A stretch of 64,000 nucleotides of DNA from Cobetia amphilecti (GCF_020217465.1 NZ_CP084115.1:1302001-1366000), one strand, 5' to 3'; positions 17,908 to 26,161 are shown, counted from the stretch's first letter. Notes: generated by a model not told the origin, from the letters alone. Made by a program: numbers and translations.

Positions 17908-18666
17908 ATGGTGCGCGGAAAACTCAAGAAAGTGGCGGGTTCATTGGTGTTGGGCGTTGGTCTGATGTCAGGGAGTGTGATGGCGGGTGATGTCGTCGAA
18001 AAGCCCAAGGTGCTGATCTTCGATGTCAATGAAACGCTGCTGGATCTTGCCTCGATGCGCAGTTCCGTCGGCGAGGCACTGGGGGGAAGAGAAGACCTGC
18101 TGCCCCTGTGGTTCTCGACCATGCTGCATTATTCTCTGGTGTCTACCGTGACTCGGGATTACCACGATTTCGGGCAGATCGGTGTCGCCTCGTTGCGGGT
18201 GGTCGCGCAGAACAACGGTGTCGAATTGACGGATGAGCAGGCGAAGAAGGCCATCATCACCCCGTTGCTGACACTCCCGCCTCACCCTGATGTCAAGGAA
18301 GGTCTGGCCAGGCTGAAGGCGGAAGGCTACAAGATCGTCAGCCTGACCAACTCGTCCAACAAGGGCGTCCAGGCGCAGTTCGAAAACGCGGGATTGCTGC
18401 CGTATTTCGATGCGCGCTACAGCATTGAAGATATCCAGATCTACAAGCCGGACCTGCGTTCCTATGAATGGGTGCTGGACAAGCTTGATGTCGAACCCGA
18501 GGAAGCCATGATGGTCGCGGCACATGGCTGGGATGTCGCGGGCGCCAAGGAGGCGGGCTTGCAGACCACGTTCATCGCCCGCCCGGGCAAGGCATTGTTC
18601 CCGCTGTCAAAGAAGCCCGATCATGTCGTGAAGGATGTGAACGAACTGGCCGACATTCTGCAATAG
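17908..18666 (+). CDS. Exported haloacid dehalogenase type II (HAD superfamily)
   Basis: A 252-residue HAD hydrolase with an N-terminal signal peptide (KKVAGSLVLGVGLMSGSVMA-G), so it should act in the periplasm. HAD motif I is LIFDVNETLLDL (nucleophile Asp), motif II is SLTNSSNKG, the catalytic Lys is in IYKPDLRSYEWVL, and motif IV is MVAAHGWDVAGAKEAGL. This set matches type II L-2-haloacid dehalogenases, which are usually cytoplasmic, so export is the odd feature. The second of two adjacent ATGs is preferred because GGAGG is then six bases upstream. The real substrate could be a phosphate ester or haloacid. Confidence 0.85.
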   Translation: MVRGKLKKVAGSLVLGVGLMSGSVMAGDVVEKPKVLIFDVNETLLDLASMRSSVGEALGGREDLLPLWFSTMLHYSLVSTVTRDYHDFGQIGVASLRVVAQNNGVELTDEQAKKAIITPLLTLPPHPDVKEGLARLKAEGYKIVSLTNSSNKGVQAQFENAGLLPYFDARYSIEDIQIYKPDLRSYEWVLDKLDVEPEEAMMVAAHGWDVAGAKEAGLQTTFIARPGKALFPLSKKPDHVVKDVNELADILQ

Positions 18667-18670
18667 CACC

Positions 18671-18702
18671 AGAACCCTTGATTGGCAGAACCCTTGATTG
18701 AC
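18671..18702. repeat. 16-bp tandem duplication after the HAD gene
   Basis: AGAACCCTTGATTGGC (18671-18686) is followed directly by AGAACCCTTGATTGAC (18687-18702). The stop codon ends at 18666. Confidence 0.9.
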
Positions 18703-18877
18703 AGGTGCTGAAGATATTCTGTCATCATGGCGTTTATGGCATCGGTGAGGCTGGCGGGCGTCGAGTGACAGGGCAATTTGCCTGTTCATCGTGAGATTGC
18801 CAGCCTCATCGCATGGCAGATGCCAGCGTCAATGGTAGGCTGGGCGGCATTCCCCTTCTTACCGACCGGAGCTGAAC

Positions 18878-19561
18878 ATGAGTGACGCATCACAGCAGCA
18901 TGGCCACCGTGCCCCTCAGATCATCGAGCCGAGCGCCCAGGCGGATGCCTGCGTGATCTGGCTGCACGGCCTGGGTGCTGACGGCAGTGATTTCGTGCCC
19001 GTGGTGCCTGCATTGGGTCTGCCTGAGAATCACGGCGTGCGTTTCGTCTTCCCGCATGCACAGGAGCTGGCCGTGACCGTCAATGGCGGCATGCGCATGC
19101 CGGCCTGGTACGACATTCTCGAGATGAATCTCGGCCGGCGCGTCGATGAGGTGCAGCTGCGTGAATCCGCAGCCTACGTGCATGCCTTGATCGAGGAGCA
19201 GATCGCCCAGGGCATCGCCAGTGAGCGCATCATTCTGGCCGGCTTCTCCCAGGGCGGTGCGGTGGTCTATGAGGCGGCGTTGAGCTGCGAGCGTCCGCTG
19301 GGCGGCTTGCTGGCGCTCTCGACCTATTTCGCGACCAGCGCGACCATTGCGCCGAGCGCCGCCAATCAGGGCCTGGCCCTCAGTGTCCATCACGGTACCC
19401 ACGACGATATCGTGCCGCTGGCACTGGGTGAGGCGGGCGCCGAGAGTGCGCGTGCACTGGGTCATCCACTTGAATGGCAGACCTGGCCGATGGCGCACGC
19501 CGTGTGTCTCGAGGAAATCGAGGCGATCGGTGAGTGGTTCAAGGCGCGTCTGCTGGCCTGA
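18878..19561 (+). CDS. Carboxylesterase / acyl-protein thioesterase-like alpha/beta hydrolase
   Basis: A 227-residue cytoplasmic hydrolase of the Abhydrolase_2 family. Visible features are the oxyanion region VIWLHGLGADGSDF, the nucleophile elbow GFSQGG, the acid in HGTHDDIVP and the histidine in MAHAVCLEE. Members hydrolyse short-chain carboxyl esters or lysophospholipids. Length is normal. The ATG has a GGAG site a little far upstream. Three 13-bp repeats begin on its stop codon and a strong terminator follows. Confidence 0.9.
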   Translation: MSDASQQHGHRAPQIIEPSAQADACVIWLHGLGADGSDFVPVVPALGLPENHGVRFVFPHAQELAVTVNGGMRMPAWYDILEMNLGRRVDEVQLRESAAYVHALIEEQIAQGIASERIILAGFSQGGAVVYEAALSCERPLGGLLALSTYFATSATIAPSAANQGLALSVHHGTHDDIVPLALGEAGAESARALGHPLEWQTWPMAHAVCLEEIEAIGEWFKARLLA

Positions 19562-19599
19562 TCGGCTGCCAGGATCGACTGTCAGTATCGACTGCCAGA
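19561..19599. repeat. 13-bp tandem repeat starting at the esterase stop codon
   Basis: Three units, ATCGGCTGCCAGG, ATCGACTGTCAGT and ATCGACTGCCAGA, start at 19561, 19574 and 19587. The first base is the A of the TGA stop. Confidence 0.88.
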
Positions 19600-19602
19600 G
19601 CA

Positions 19603-19640
19603 AAAACGCCGCTGACGGATCACTCCGTCAGCGGCGTTTT
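19603..19640. terminator. Bidirectional intrinsic terminator
   Basis: A 17-bp stem (19603-19619 with 19624-19640) is flanked by A4 and T4. It separates the convergent esterase and DUF6314 genes. Confidence 0.92.
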
Positions 19641-19700
19641 CATGTGCTGCCAGCGGCCCCGTCATACGCCGTCAGCGGTCTTTGCCAGTGCTGGTCGCGC

Positions 19701-20267
19701 TCAGCAGCGATAGCGGTAGGCGAGGTGTTCATCCTTGCGCGGGCCGGTGATGCGCCAGTCGAGATCAAAGCCCAGGGCATTGCCCACCTCATCGCGCACG
19801 ATGACCAGCGTGGCGGCGTAGAGATCATCGATGCACAGATGCGCTTCACGACTGACGAAGTGATCTTCGCCTCGAGCGCTGTCGGCCACCAAGTCGAACA
19901 GGAAGACGGCGGCATCGCGGCCACGACGTTCATGACTGAGCGACAGCGCCTCGCCATCCGCAGCCAGCTGCCAGCGATAGCGGTTGTGGAAGTTGACGCT
20001 GGATGACTGGCCCTCGAGCTGGAACTGGCCCTGCTCGAGAAATACCACACTCTCCTCCTCTTGCTGAGCCGCCTGTCGTGACCCGTCGTGGGGGAAGGCT
20101 GGGGCTTCGCGGGTGACCGTCACCTCGCCGCTTCCCTGGCCAGACCAGGCATTGCGCGAGGCCGGGCCGGAGCGTGACGAAAAATCCAGCCGGCGGATCT
20201 GCGCGAGCAGCGCATAGAGGGTTACAATTGGTGTCAACTTCTTCTGGCTACCGAGTTTACTCGTCAT
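19701..20267 (-). CDS. DUF6314 family protein
   Basis: A 188-residue soluble protein. The beta-rich middle (VVFLEQGQFQLEG, NRYRWQLAADGEALSLS, AAVFLFDLV) and the ending FDLDWRITGPRKDEHLAYRY match DUF6314, a lipocalin-like barrel family of unknown function; the GPRKD block is its hallmark. The only ATG (20265-20267) overlaps the start codon of the divergent DMT gene, which is unusual. A TTG about twelve codons downstream is an alternative start that would free the shared region for promoters. Confidence 0.7.
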   Translation of the reverse strand: MTSKLGSQKKLTPIVTLYALLAQIRRLDFSSRSGPASRNAWSGQGSGEVTVTREAPAFPHDGSRQAAQQEEESVVFLEQGQFQLEGQSSSVNFHNRYRWQLAADGEALSLSHERRGRDAAVFLFDLVADSARGEDHFVSREAHLCIDDLYAATLVIVRDEVGNALGFDLDWRITGPRKDEHLAYRYRC

Positions 20268-21141
20268 GTCCTACCTGATTGGTGTCACGGCCCTCTGGGC
20301 CTTCTCGTTTTCCCTGATCGGCGTCTATCTGTCCGGTCAGGTCGATAGCTATCTGGCCGTACTGACGCGTATCGTGCTGGCGTGCCTGATCTTTGCGCCG
20401 TTCATGCGCCCGCGGGCGATCAGCGGTCGTCTGCGCTTCCAGTTGATGGCCATCGGCGCGATCCAGCTCGGCCTGATGTACATCTTCTTCTATCGCTCCT
20501 TCCTGCTGCTGCCCGTGCCGGAAGTGCTGCTGTTCACCATCTTCACGCCTATCTACATCACCTTGCTCGATGACCTGATGAACAAGCGCCTGTCGCCATT
20601 CTACCTGCTGACCGCCGCGATTGCGGTGCTGGGTGCGGCGATCATTCGCTACAACGGGGTCAGTGACGGCTTCTGGCTCGGCTTTGCGGTCGTGCAGGGT
20701 GCCAATCTGTGCTTTGCCATCGGGCAGGTGGCCTATCGTCAGGTTGCTCCGCAGCTGCCGGCGGATGTCGCCCATCGCCATGTGTTCGGCTGGTTCTATC
20801 TCGGCGCGCTGGCGCTGGTGATCGTGATGTTCCTGCTGTTCGGCAGTACCGACAAGCTGCCGTCGCAGCCGGTGCACTTCGTGGTGCTGGGCTGGCTGGG
20901 CATCGTGGCCTCGGGGCTGGGCTACTTCCTGTGGAACAAGGGCGCGACGCGGGTCGATGCCGGCACGCTGGCGATCATGAACAATGCGCTGGTGCCGGCG
21001 GGCCTGCTGGTCAATCTGCTGATCTGGAACCGCGACGCCGACCTGGCGCGTCTGGCGCTGGGTGGGGCGGTCATCGTGGCGGCACTGGTGATCAATCAGG
21101 TGTGGGCACGTCGCCGCGAGCAGGCGCTGCGCATGGCCTGA
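20266..21141 (+). CDS. DMT-family (EamA) membrane transporter
   Basis: A 291-residue inner-membrane protein with about ten membrane segments in two EamA repeats. The first repeat starts MSYLIGVTALWAFSFSLIGV; the second holds GWLGIVASGLGYFLWNKGATRVDAGTLAIMNN, a typical EamA segment. Members usually export amino acids or other metabolites. The ribosome site is weak, and the start codon overlaps the start of the divergent DUF6314 gene by two bases. Substrate is unknown. Confidence 0.87.
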   Translation: MSYLIGVTALWAFSFSLIGVYLSGQVDSYLAVLTRIVLACLIFAPFMRPRAISGRLRFQLMAIGAIQLGLMYIFFYRSFLLLPVPEVLLFTIFTPIYITLLDDLMNKRLSPFYLLTAAIAVLGAAIIRYNGVSDGFWLGFAVVQGANLCFAIGQVAYRQVAPQLPADVAHRHVFGWFYLGALALVIVMFLLFGSTDKLPSQPVHFVVLGWLGIVASGLGYFLWNKGATRVDAGTLAIMNNALVPAGLLVNLLIWNRDADLARLALGGAVIVAALVINQVWARRREQALRMA

Positions 21142-21180
21142 CAGTCTGTGCCATAAGCAAATCCAGACATCGCACCTCAA

Positions 21181-22887
21181 TCAGCCCTCGCCCTGTGCGA
21201 GGGCTTTTTGCAGGTGAGCGGTGAGGCGCGCCAGTATCTCCTGCTGGCGGGGAATCTCGTCAGAGGGCCGCGCAGCGTTCTGCATCGCTTCCTCGCCGAG
21301 CTGGGCCGCATTGAGACGCAGGCCGGATTGTTCGGCATTGAACAGGCTGCCGGGCAGGGTGGCGATGCCTGCATTCAGCAGCTCCTGATGCAACTGCTCA
21401 AGCTGGCGCGCCTCAAGGCTGGGCAGGCCACACCATTGCAGATAGCCGCCGCTCGGTGGCGGCAGCCAGACTCGGTCACCCAGCGCCGTGCTCAGGTGCG
21501 CACGCAGACGCTCCAGGCGCCTCGCATAGCAGCGTCGCATGCGCTGCACGTGGCGGCCGTAATCCCCGCTGGTGATCAGTTCGCTCAGGGCAGCATGCAT
21601 CCACGGCATGTCGCCCATGCCATTGGCCCAGCGCGCCCGAATCATCGCCTGCAGCCCCAGTGGTGACTCCTGCTCGGGCCGTGACAGCCACAGCCAGCCG
21701 CAGCGGGTGCGGGGGTCCAGCGTCTTGGAAAATGATCCGAGACTGATCAGCGCAGGCATCGGCCTGTCGGCATGGCGATGGGCGAGGTCGGCCAGCCACG
21801 GCTGGCGGGTATCGAAGCTCAGCTCGGCAAAGGTGGTGTTCTCGACCAGCAGGATGGCGTGGCGGGCCGCCAGTGCCAGCAGGCGGTGGCGATCTGGCGT
21901 GCTCAGCTGTCCGCCCAGGGGATTGTGGCCATCCGCGGTCACGATCAGGGCATCCAGCGTCAGGGCGGGCGTCTTGTCATCATGACGTTCGAGCAGACGC
22001 TCGAGCGCCGCGACATCCAGTCCCTGGTGCGCGCGGGCCGGAATGGCGATCGCCTGATGGCCCTGGGCTTCGATGGCAGCCACGATGCCGAAATAGCCCG
22101 GCGCTTCGACGCCGATCCGACAGCGGCCCTTGGCGGCACGCAGCTGGCCGAGCAGCAGGGACATGCCATGCTGCGCCCCCTGGCTGATCAACAGGGCGTC
22201 GCTGTCACAGGGATGGCCGTGGTGGCTGAGGTGCTGGGCGATGGCGGTGCGCAGCGCGCTCGAGCCCGGCGGTAGGGCATAGGCGCTGGGATGCTGGGCA
22301 TGCGCCCCGAGCTGAGTGCGCGCCAGACGATACAGGCGACGCACGGCGGGGGCGTCCAGCTCTGGGTGAGCGGCACCTAACGGCGCCAGGCGCGGATCAC
22401 TGGCATTCGCCATCGCCTGCCAGGCCGGGTCACTGATGGTGAGGGTGGTGATGGCGCGCGGCCTGTGATGTGACTCTCGCTGCCCGTGCTCTAGCTCGTC
22501 GGGGTGGCGAGATGAAGCCGGGCTGGTCTGTGAGTCGGTATTCAGGGCATCCGCGTCGTGAGCAGCCTGCGTCGCTGGCGCGACCCGATAGCCGGCACGC
22601 GGTTCGGCGATGATCAGGCCCGCCGCCTCCAGCTCGCCATAGGCACGAATCACGCTGTTGAGGCCGAGCCCCGACTGCGCCGCCTGCCGCCTGAGCGAAG
22701 GCAGGCGCTGTCCCGCGCTCAGTTTACCCGTCGCCATCTGGGTCTTGAGCCGCTCGACCAGCTGCTGATAGCGCGGCAGCGTCGCGGCTGTGGCGCCTGA
22801 GCTGGCGGTTGAGCTGGTGGTTGAGTTGATGGCGGGGCCTGCAAGCGAAGGGCGGCTGGCGGACGAAGCGTGCTCGGCGGATGACAT
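21181..22887 (-). CDS. MocR-family transcriptional regulator (GntR wHTH plus aminotransferase domain)
   Basis: A 568-residue regulator. A low-complexity Ser/Ala/Thr N-terminus is followed by a GntR winged helix (LPRYQQLVERLKTQMATGKL, GQRLPSLRRQAAQSGLGLNSVIRAYGELEAAGLI), a linker, and a fold-type I aminotransferase domain with the PLP lysine in SLGSFSKTLDPRTRCGWL. Such regulators sense PLP or a PLP-bound amine and bind spaced direct repeats. It is divergent from a DMT exporter gene, a common pairing for MocR proteins, and probably controls it and itself. CCCCTTGA direct repeats lie in the shared region. Confidence 0.92.
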   Translation of the reverse strand: MSSAEHASSASRPSLAGPAINSTTSSTASSGATAATLPRYQQLVERLKTQMATGKLSAGQRLPSLRRQAAQSGLGLNSVIRAYGELEAAGLIIAEPRAGYRVAPATQAAHDADALNTDSQTSPASSRHPDELEHGQRESHHRPRAITTLTISDPAWQAMANASDPRLAPLGAAHPELDAPAVRRLYRLARTQLGAHAQHPSAYALPPGSSALRTAIAQHLSHHGHPCDSDALLISQGAQHGMSLLLGQLRAAKGRCRIGVEAPGYFGIVAAIEAQGHQAIAIPARAHQGLDVAALERLLERHDDKTPALTLDALIVTADGHNPLGGQLSTPDRHRLLALAARHAILLVENTTFAELSFDTRQPWLADLAHRHADRPMPALISLGSFSKTLDPRTRCGWLWLSRPEQESPLGLQAMIRARWANGMGDMPWMHAALSELITSGDYGRHVQRMRRCYARRLERLRAHLSTALGDRVWLPPPSGGYLQWCGLPSLEARQLEQLHQELLNAGIATLPGSLFNAEQSGLRLNAAQLGEEAMQNAARPSDEIPRQQEILARLTAHLQKALAQGEG

Positions 22888-22898
22888 GCCTGTCTGTA

Positions 22899-22939
22899 CC
22901 CCTTGAATTGGTGATTATCTGTATCTTGTGCCCCCTTGA
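22899..22939. promoter_or_regulatory. Candidate MocR operator: CCCCTTGA direct repeats
   Basis: CCCCTTGA occurs at 22899-22906 and again at 22932-22939, a start-to-start spacing of 33 bp or about three helical turns. MocR regulators such as GabR bind direct repeats about 34 bp apart. The site lies between the divergent MocR and exporter genes. Binding is inferred. Confidence 0.55.
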
Positions 22940-23043
22940 GGGTTCGCGGCAAGCTGAAGGCTCATGTCGTGGTCCCGTCGGTGCACGTCCTGCACCTGCC
23001 TATGGGCCGACCGCTTGTCATTTCTCTCGCTGGAGTCTGCGTG

Positions 23044-24033
23044 ATGTGGATGCCACTTTGCTTCGTGTTTCTGTTCGCCAGCGGCTTCATCGCCGCGCGC
23101 TTCGGCACCCTGGACGCTGAACCCTTCACCTTGCTGCTGGTGCGCAGCCTGCTGGTGCTGCCGGTGCTGGGGTTGATTCTATGGCTGCGCCGCAAGCCGC
23201 GTCAGTGGGGCCGGCGCAATGACCGTCTGGCGCAGATGGGCATTGGCATGCTGTTGCATGGCGCCTACCTGGGCGGCGTGTTCGCGGCGGTCAAGGCGGG
23301 GCTGCCGGCGGGCCTGACGGCGCTGCTGGTCAGCCTGCATCCACTGGTGACGGCGGCCTTGTCACTGCCGCTGTTCGGCGTGCGGCTGGGCGCCAAGCAG
23401 TGGGCGGGGCTTGGCTGTGGCGCCATCGGCGTCAGTCTGGTGCTGGGGGCAGGGCTTGCCAAGGATGGCGCGGGTACCCTGGAGTGGCCGCTGATCGGGC
23501 TCGTCTGGTGCCTGGTGGCGCTGATCGGCGTGTCCAGCTCGACGCTGTGGCAGAAGCGGGTCTCCGGGCGCATGGGGCTGGTCGAGGGGCTGATGTTCCA
23601 GTATCTCGGTGCGGGCGCGGTGTTCGTCGTCGCGGCGACCAGTGTCGGCAGCTTTGCCTTTGACCCCACGCCGCGTCTGCTGCTGACCATGGCCTGGCTG
23701 GTGATCGCCATCTCGGTCGGTGCCATCTGGCTGCTGATGCTGATGCTGGAGCGGGGCGAGGCCCATCAGGTCGCGCGCACCTTCTTCCTGGTGCCGCCGT
23801 GTGCCGCGCTGATGGCATGGTGGCTGTTCGATGAGCAGTGGACCGCGCTGATGGTGGCGGGCGCGGCACTGGTGGTGCTGGGGCTGGTGCTGGACCGCCC
23901 GCGTCCGGGCAAGGTGAGCAAGGCGCCGGCCGACGACGCCATGCCGCCTTCGCCTTCAACGCCCTCAACCTCAATAGCTTCAGCAACTTCCAAGGCCTCG
24001 GTAACGAACAGCGGGCAAGCCGCCCCGCGCTGA
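23044..24033 (+). CDS. DMT-family (EamA) transporter paired with the MocR regulator
   Basis: A 329-residue inner-membrane protein with about ten membrane segments. It starts MWMPLCFVFLFASGFIAARFG and includes KAGLPAGLTALLVSLHPLVTAAL, typical of EamA carriers. The last ~35 residues are a Ser/Pro/Ala/Thr-rich tail (PSPSTPSTSIASATSKASV). I chose ATG 23044 because GGAG precedes it and the first membrane helix begins there; the upstream TTG-initiated extension is unlikely. It probably exports a metabolite sensed by the neighbouring MocR protein. The stop is followed by 7-bp repeats and a terminator. Confidence 0.86.
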   Translation: MWMPLCFVFLFASGFIAARFGTLDAEPFTLLLVRSLLVLPVLGLILWLRRKPRQWGRRNDRLAQMGIGMLLHGAYLGGVFAAVKAGLPAGLTALLVSLHPLVTAALSLPLFGVRLGAKQWAGLGCGAIGVSLVLGAGLAKDGAGTLEWPLIGLVWCLVALIGVSSSTLWQKRVSGRMGLVEGLMFQYLGAGAVFVVAATSVGSFAFDPTPRLLLTMAWLVIAISVGAIWLLMLMLERGEAHQVARTFFLVPPCAALMAWWLFDEQWTALMVAGAALVVLGLVLDRPRPGKVSKAPADDAMPPSPSTPSTSIASATSKASVTNSGQAAPR

Positions 24034-24046
24034 GGCGTGCCGAGCG

Positions 24047-24081
24047 CACAACTCACAACGCACAACGCACAACGCACAACG
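24047..24081. repeat. 7-bp tandem repeat after the DMT gene
   Basis: CACAACT at 24047 is followed by four perfect CACAACG units (24054-24081). It lies 13 bp after the stop codon and runs into the stem of the terminator. Confidence 0.92.
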
Positions 24082-24116
24082 CCCCGCCGGCCCGAGATGG
24101 GCTGGCGGGGCGTTGT
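24077..24116. terminator. Bidirectional terminator between the DMT and OmpW genes
   Basis: A long GC-rich stem (24077-24094 with 24099-24116, one G-T pair) closes a short loop. It serves the convergent DMT exporter and OmpW genes. Confidence 0.88.
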
Positions 24117-24157
24117 CGTTTCTGACCAGTCAGAAGCGCTAGCCAGGAAGTGGCTGA

Positions 24158-24907
24158 TCAGAAGCGATAGCTGATCCCGGCCATGGTCACGATGGGGTCG
24201 ATCTCGACCTTGTCGTTGACGCTGCCCGCCACGGTGACATCGGAATCGATATCCAGATACCAGGCGGCGACGTTGGCCGCCCAGTGCTCGTTGATCACCA
24301 GATCGACGCCGATCTGTGCGGCCGCGCCCCAGCTGTCATCCATCTCGAGCTTGGTGCCATCGTCGAGGGTTTCATCGGAGAAGTGGGTGTAGTTGACGCC
24401 CGCGCCGATGTACGGCTGAATGCGCGATTCACGTCCGCCAAGCGGGTAGTACTGCAGTGTCAGGGTCGGCGGCAGGTGATCGACGGAACCGGCTTTCTGG
24501 CCATTGAGCGAGATGTCGTGGTCGAAATCCTGCGCCGCCAGCAGCTCGATACCGAAGGTGTCGGTGAAGCGATAGCCGAGAGTGAAGGCAAAGGCGCTGT
24601 CATCATCGACATCCACGTCGGCACCGATGGCATCGATGCGACCGTTGTCACTCTTCGGCGAGACCTTGGCGACACCTGCACGCGTCCAGAACTGTCCGGC
24701 GCCGTAGTTGAGCGAGCTGAGAGAGTTGAGAGAGCTGTGAGAGCTGGCATTCAGCGAGTCGGCGGCCATGGCCGGTGTGGCGCCGAGAGTCGCGAGGCTG
24801 GTGAGGCCTGCCAGTGCCAGAATCTGCCACGGGCGTGCCGCAGAGCGCGGGCTGCGCGAAGTCAGGTGCGCGGGGAGGGAGGCTGAGCGAGAGACGACGT
24901 CGGACAT
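24158..24907 (-). CDS. OmpW family outer-membrane protein (longer paralogue)
   Basis: A 249-residue predicted eight-stranded outer-membrane barrel. The N-terminus has an unusually long charged leader (MSDVVSRSASLPAHLTSRSP) before the hydrophobic signal core (ILALAGLTSLATLGATPAMAA). A Ser/Leu/Asn low-complexity stretch encoded by 9-bp repeats follows. The mature part shows OmpW features (AGVAKVSPKSDNG, YRFTDTFGIELLAAQDFDHDI, LPPTLTLQYYPLGG, YIGAGVNYTHFSDE) and ends in the barrel signal GISYRF. AGGAG precedes the ATG. OmpW proteins pass small hydrophobic compounds. A shorter paralogue lies 343 bp upstream on the same strand. Confidence 0.9.
   Translation of the reverse strand: MSDVVSRSASLPAHLTSRSPRSAARPWQILALAGLTSLATLGATPAMAADSLNASSHSSLNSLSSLNYGAGQFWTRAGVAKVSPKSDNGRIDAIGADVDVDDDSAFAFTLGYRFTDTFGIELLAAQDFDHDISLNGQKAGSVDHLPPTLTLQYYPLGGRESRIQPYIGAGVNYTHFSDETLDDGTKLEMDDSWGAAAQIGVDLVINEHWAANVAAWYLDIDSDVTVAGSVNDKVEIDPIVTMAGISYRF
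24718..24745. repeat. 9-bp tandem repeat inside the longer ompW gene
   Basis: Units related to GAGAGTTGA / GAGAGCTGT / GAGAGCTGG encode a Ser/Leu/Asn-rich stretch just after the signal peptide. It is absent from the shorter paralogue. Confidence 0.7.
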
Positions 24908-25089
24908 GATGGCTCCTGAAGGATGGCGGGAAACAATGCCCTCATTCTAGGTAGCCGAATTTCGAGAAATTTGATCTGGGGCAAGAGTTTACGGGCGTTC
25001 TTGCTCGGTCAGGGACGTGGTTGATCCAGGTCAATTTCTGCGCCACGTCGCTGAAGATCGGCCATGTAGCCGTTGGCTGCCCACAACGA

Positions 25090-25121
25090 AAACGCCGCAG
25101 ACCCGAAGGTCTGCGGCGTTT
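25090..25121. terminator. Intrinsic terminator between the two OmpW genes
   Basis: A 14-bp stem (25090-25103 with 25108-25121) closes a CGAA tetraloop with A and T flanks. It ends the minus-strand transcript of the shorter OmpW gene and separates the two paralogues. Confidence 0.9.
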
Positions 25122-25250
25122 GTGTGTGATGCCCATCTGGCGCCTGGACGGCTCGGCGTTGCCGAGCTCCATCGCTGACGTTTTCATGACGCGGCATCAC
25201 ACGGCTTGCCAGGTACTCGCTGGAGGCATGTTCACGCCTCGTGCAAGGAC

Positions 25251-25844
25251 TTAGAAGCGGTAGGTGACACCGGCACCGACAGTGACCGGGTCCAGCTCGG
25301 TGTCGTTCACGTCCTGTCCGGCGATCTTGGTATCGGCCTTGACGTCGGCGTAACGAGCGAAGCCGTTGACGGCCCAGGCTTCGGTGATCTTGAGGTCCAC
25401 ACCCAGCTCGGCAGCGGCGCCGTAGCTGTCGTCGATGTCCATGCTCTGGCCACCGGCAGACTCACCGGAGAAGTGGGTGTAGTTCAGGCCGACACCAGCG
25501 TACGGCTGGACGCGGGCTTCAGTACCGCCCAGCGGGTAGTACTGCAGCATCAGGTTGATCGGCATCTGATCGAAACCACCGGCGCTGTTTTCCCAGTCAG
25601 TGCTGAATTCTTCAGTGGACTGCAGGGCGATGGCCAGGTTGTCGTGGAACATGTAGCCCACGGAACCGGCGAAGCCAGACTCGTCCTTGGCGATCAGACC
25701 GTTGCCGTTGTTGCTCTTGCCGTCGACCTTGGCAACGCCACCGCGCAGGAAGGTATCACCCTTGCCATATGCCATGGCGGATTGTGCGCCCATTGCCATG
25801 GTGCCGGCGATAACAGTAGCGGTCAGGATCTTGATAGCTTTCAT
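25251..25844 (-). CDS. OmpW family outer-membrane protein
   Basis: A 197-residue OmpW-type porin, the usual family length. The signal peptide runs to about residue 25 (AMGAQSAMA-Y). The mature protein has FLRGGVAKVDGKSNNG, INLMLQYYPLGGTEARVQPYAGVGLNYTHFSGE and the terminal barrel signal GVTYRF. AAGGAG precedes the ATG. It is clearly paralogous to the longer OmpW gene downstream, suggesting a tandem duplication with an intervening terminator. The AT-rich 5' flank holds an AAACAG-N4-CTGTTT inverted repeat. Confidence 0.92.
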   Translation of the reverse strand: MKAIKILTATVIAGTMAMGAQSAMAYGKGDTFLRGGVAKVDGKSNNGNGLIAKDESGFAGSVGYMFHDNLAIALQSTEEFSTDWENSAGGFDQMPINLMLQYYPLGGTEARVQPYAGVGLNYTHFSGESAGGQSMDIDDSYGAAAELGVDLKITEAWAVNGFARYADVKADTKIAGQDVNDTELDPVTVGAGVTYRF

Positions 25845-25964
25845 GTGTAGTTCTCCTTGAAGCTTGGCTTCGTGAGCTGCCTGTCAGCAGTGCCTCGCTA
25901 CCCTACGGCTTGGGCCGTGTGCTCTGCGTGGCTGCGTCGATCAGGGGACGCTGCAAACTATAAA

Positions 25965-25980
25965 AAACAGCGTTCTGTTT
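25965..25980. promoter_or_regulatory. Inverted repeat upstream of the shorter ompW gene
   Basis: AAACAG (25965-25970) and CTGTTT (25975-25980) form a perfect 6-bp dyad in an AT-rich stretch about 120 bp upstream of the start codon. It may be an operator or part of the promoter; the binding factor is unknown. Confidence 0.4.
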
Positions 25981-26115
25981 GGCAAGCTTTTTTTAGAACG
26001 TTGTTTGAAAACTTATTAGGCGTCCTGTTAGCGGATGTTACCGATTATTTCAGGGAAGTTTAATGTCTCACGAGTGAGACTTGTGGTGACGCATTCGAGC
26101 GACATCCCCATTCAT

Positions 26116-26161
26116 CCTCGCGCAAGGTGACCAAGACCTTGGTCGCATGCCGTGCGCGAGG
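26116..26161. other. Nested hairpin between the InaA-type kinase and OmpW genes
   Basis: CCTCGCGCA (26116-26124) pairs with TGCGCGAGG (26153-26161), enclosing a second stem (GACCAA 26129-26134 with TTGGTC 26139-26144). It lies just after the minus-strand kinase gene (ending at 26204). There is no T-tail, so it may be a factor-independent RNA structure or 3' stabiliser. Confidence 0.5.
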
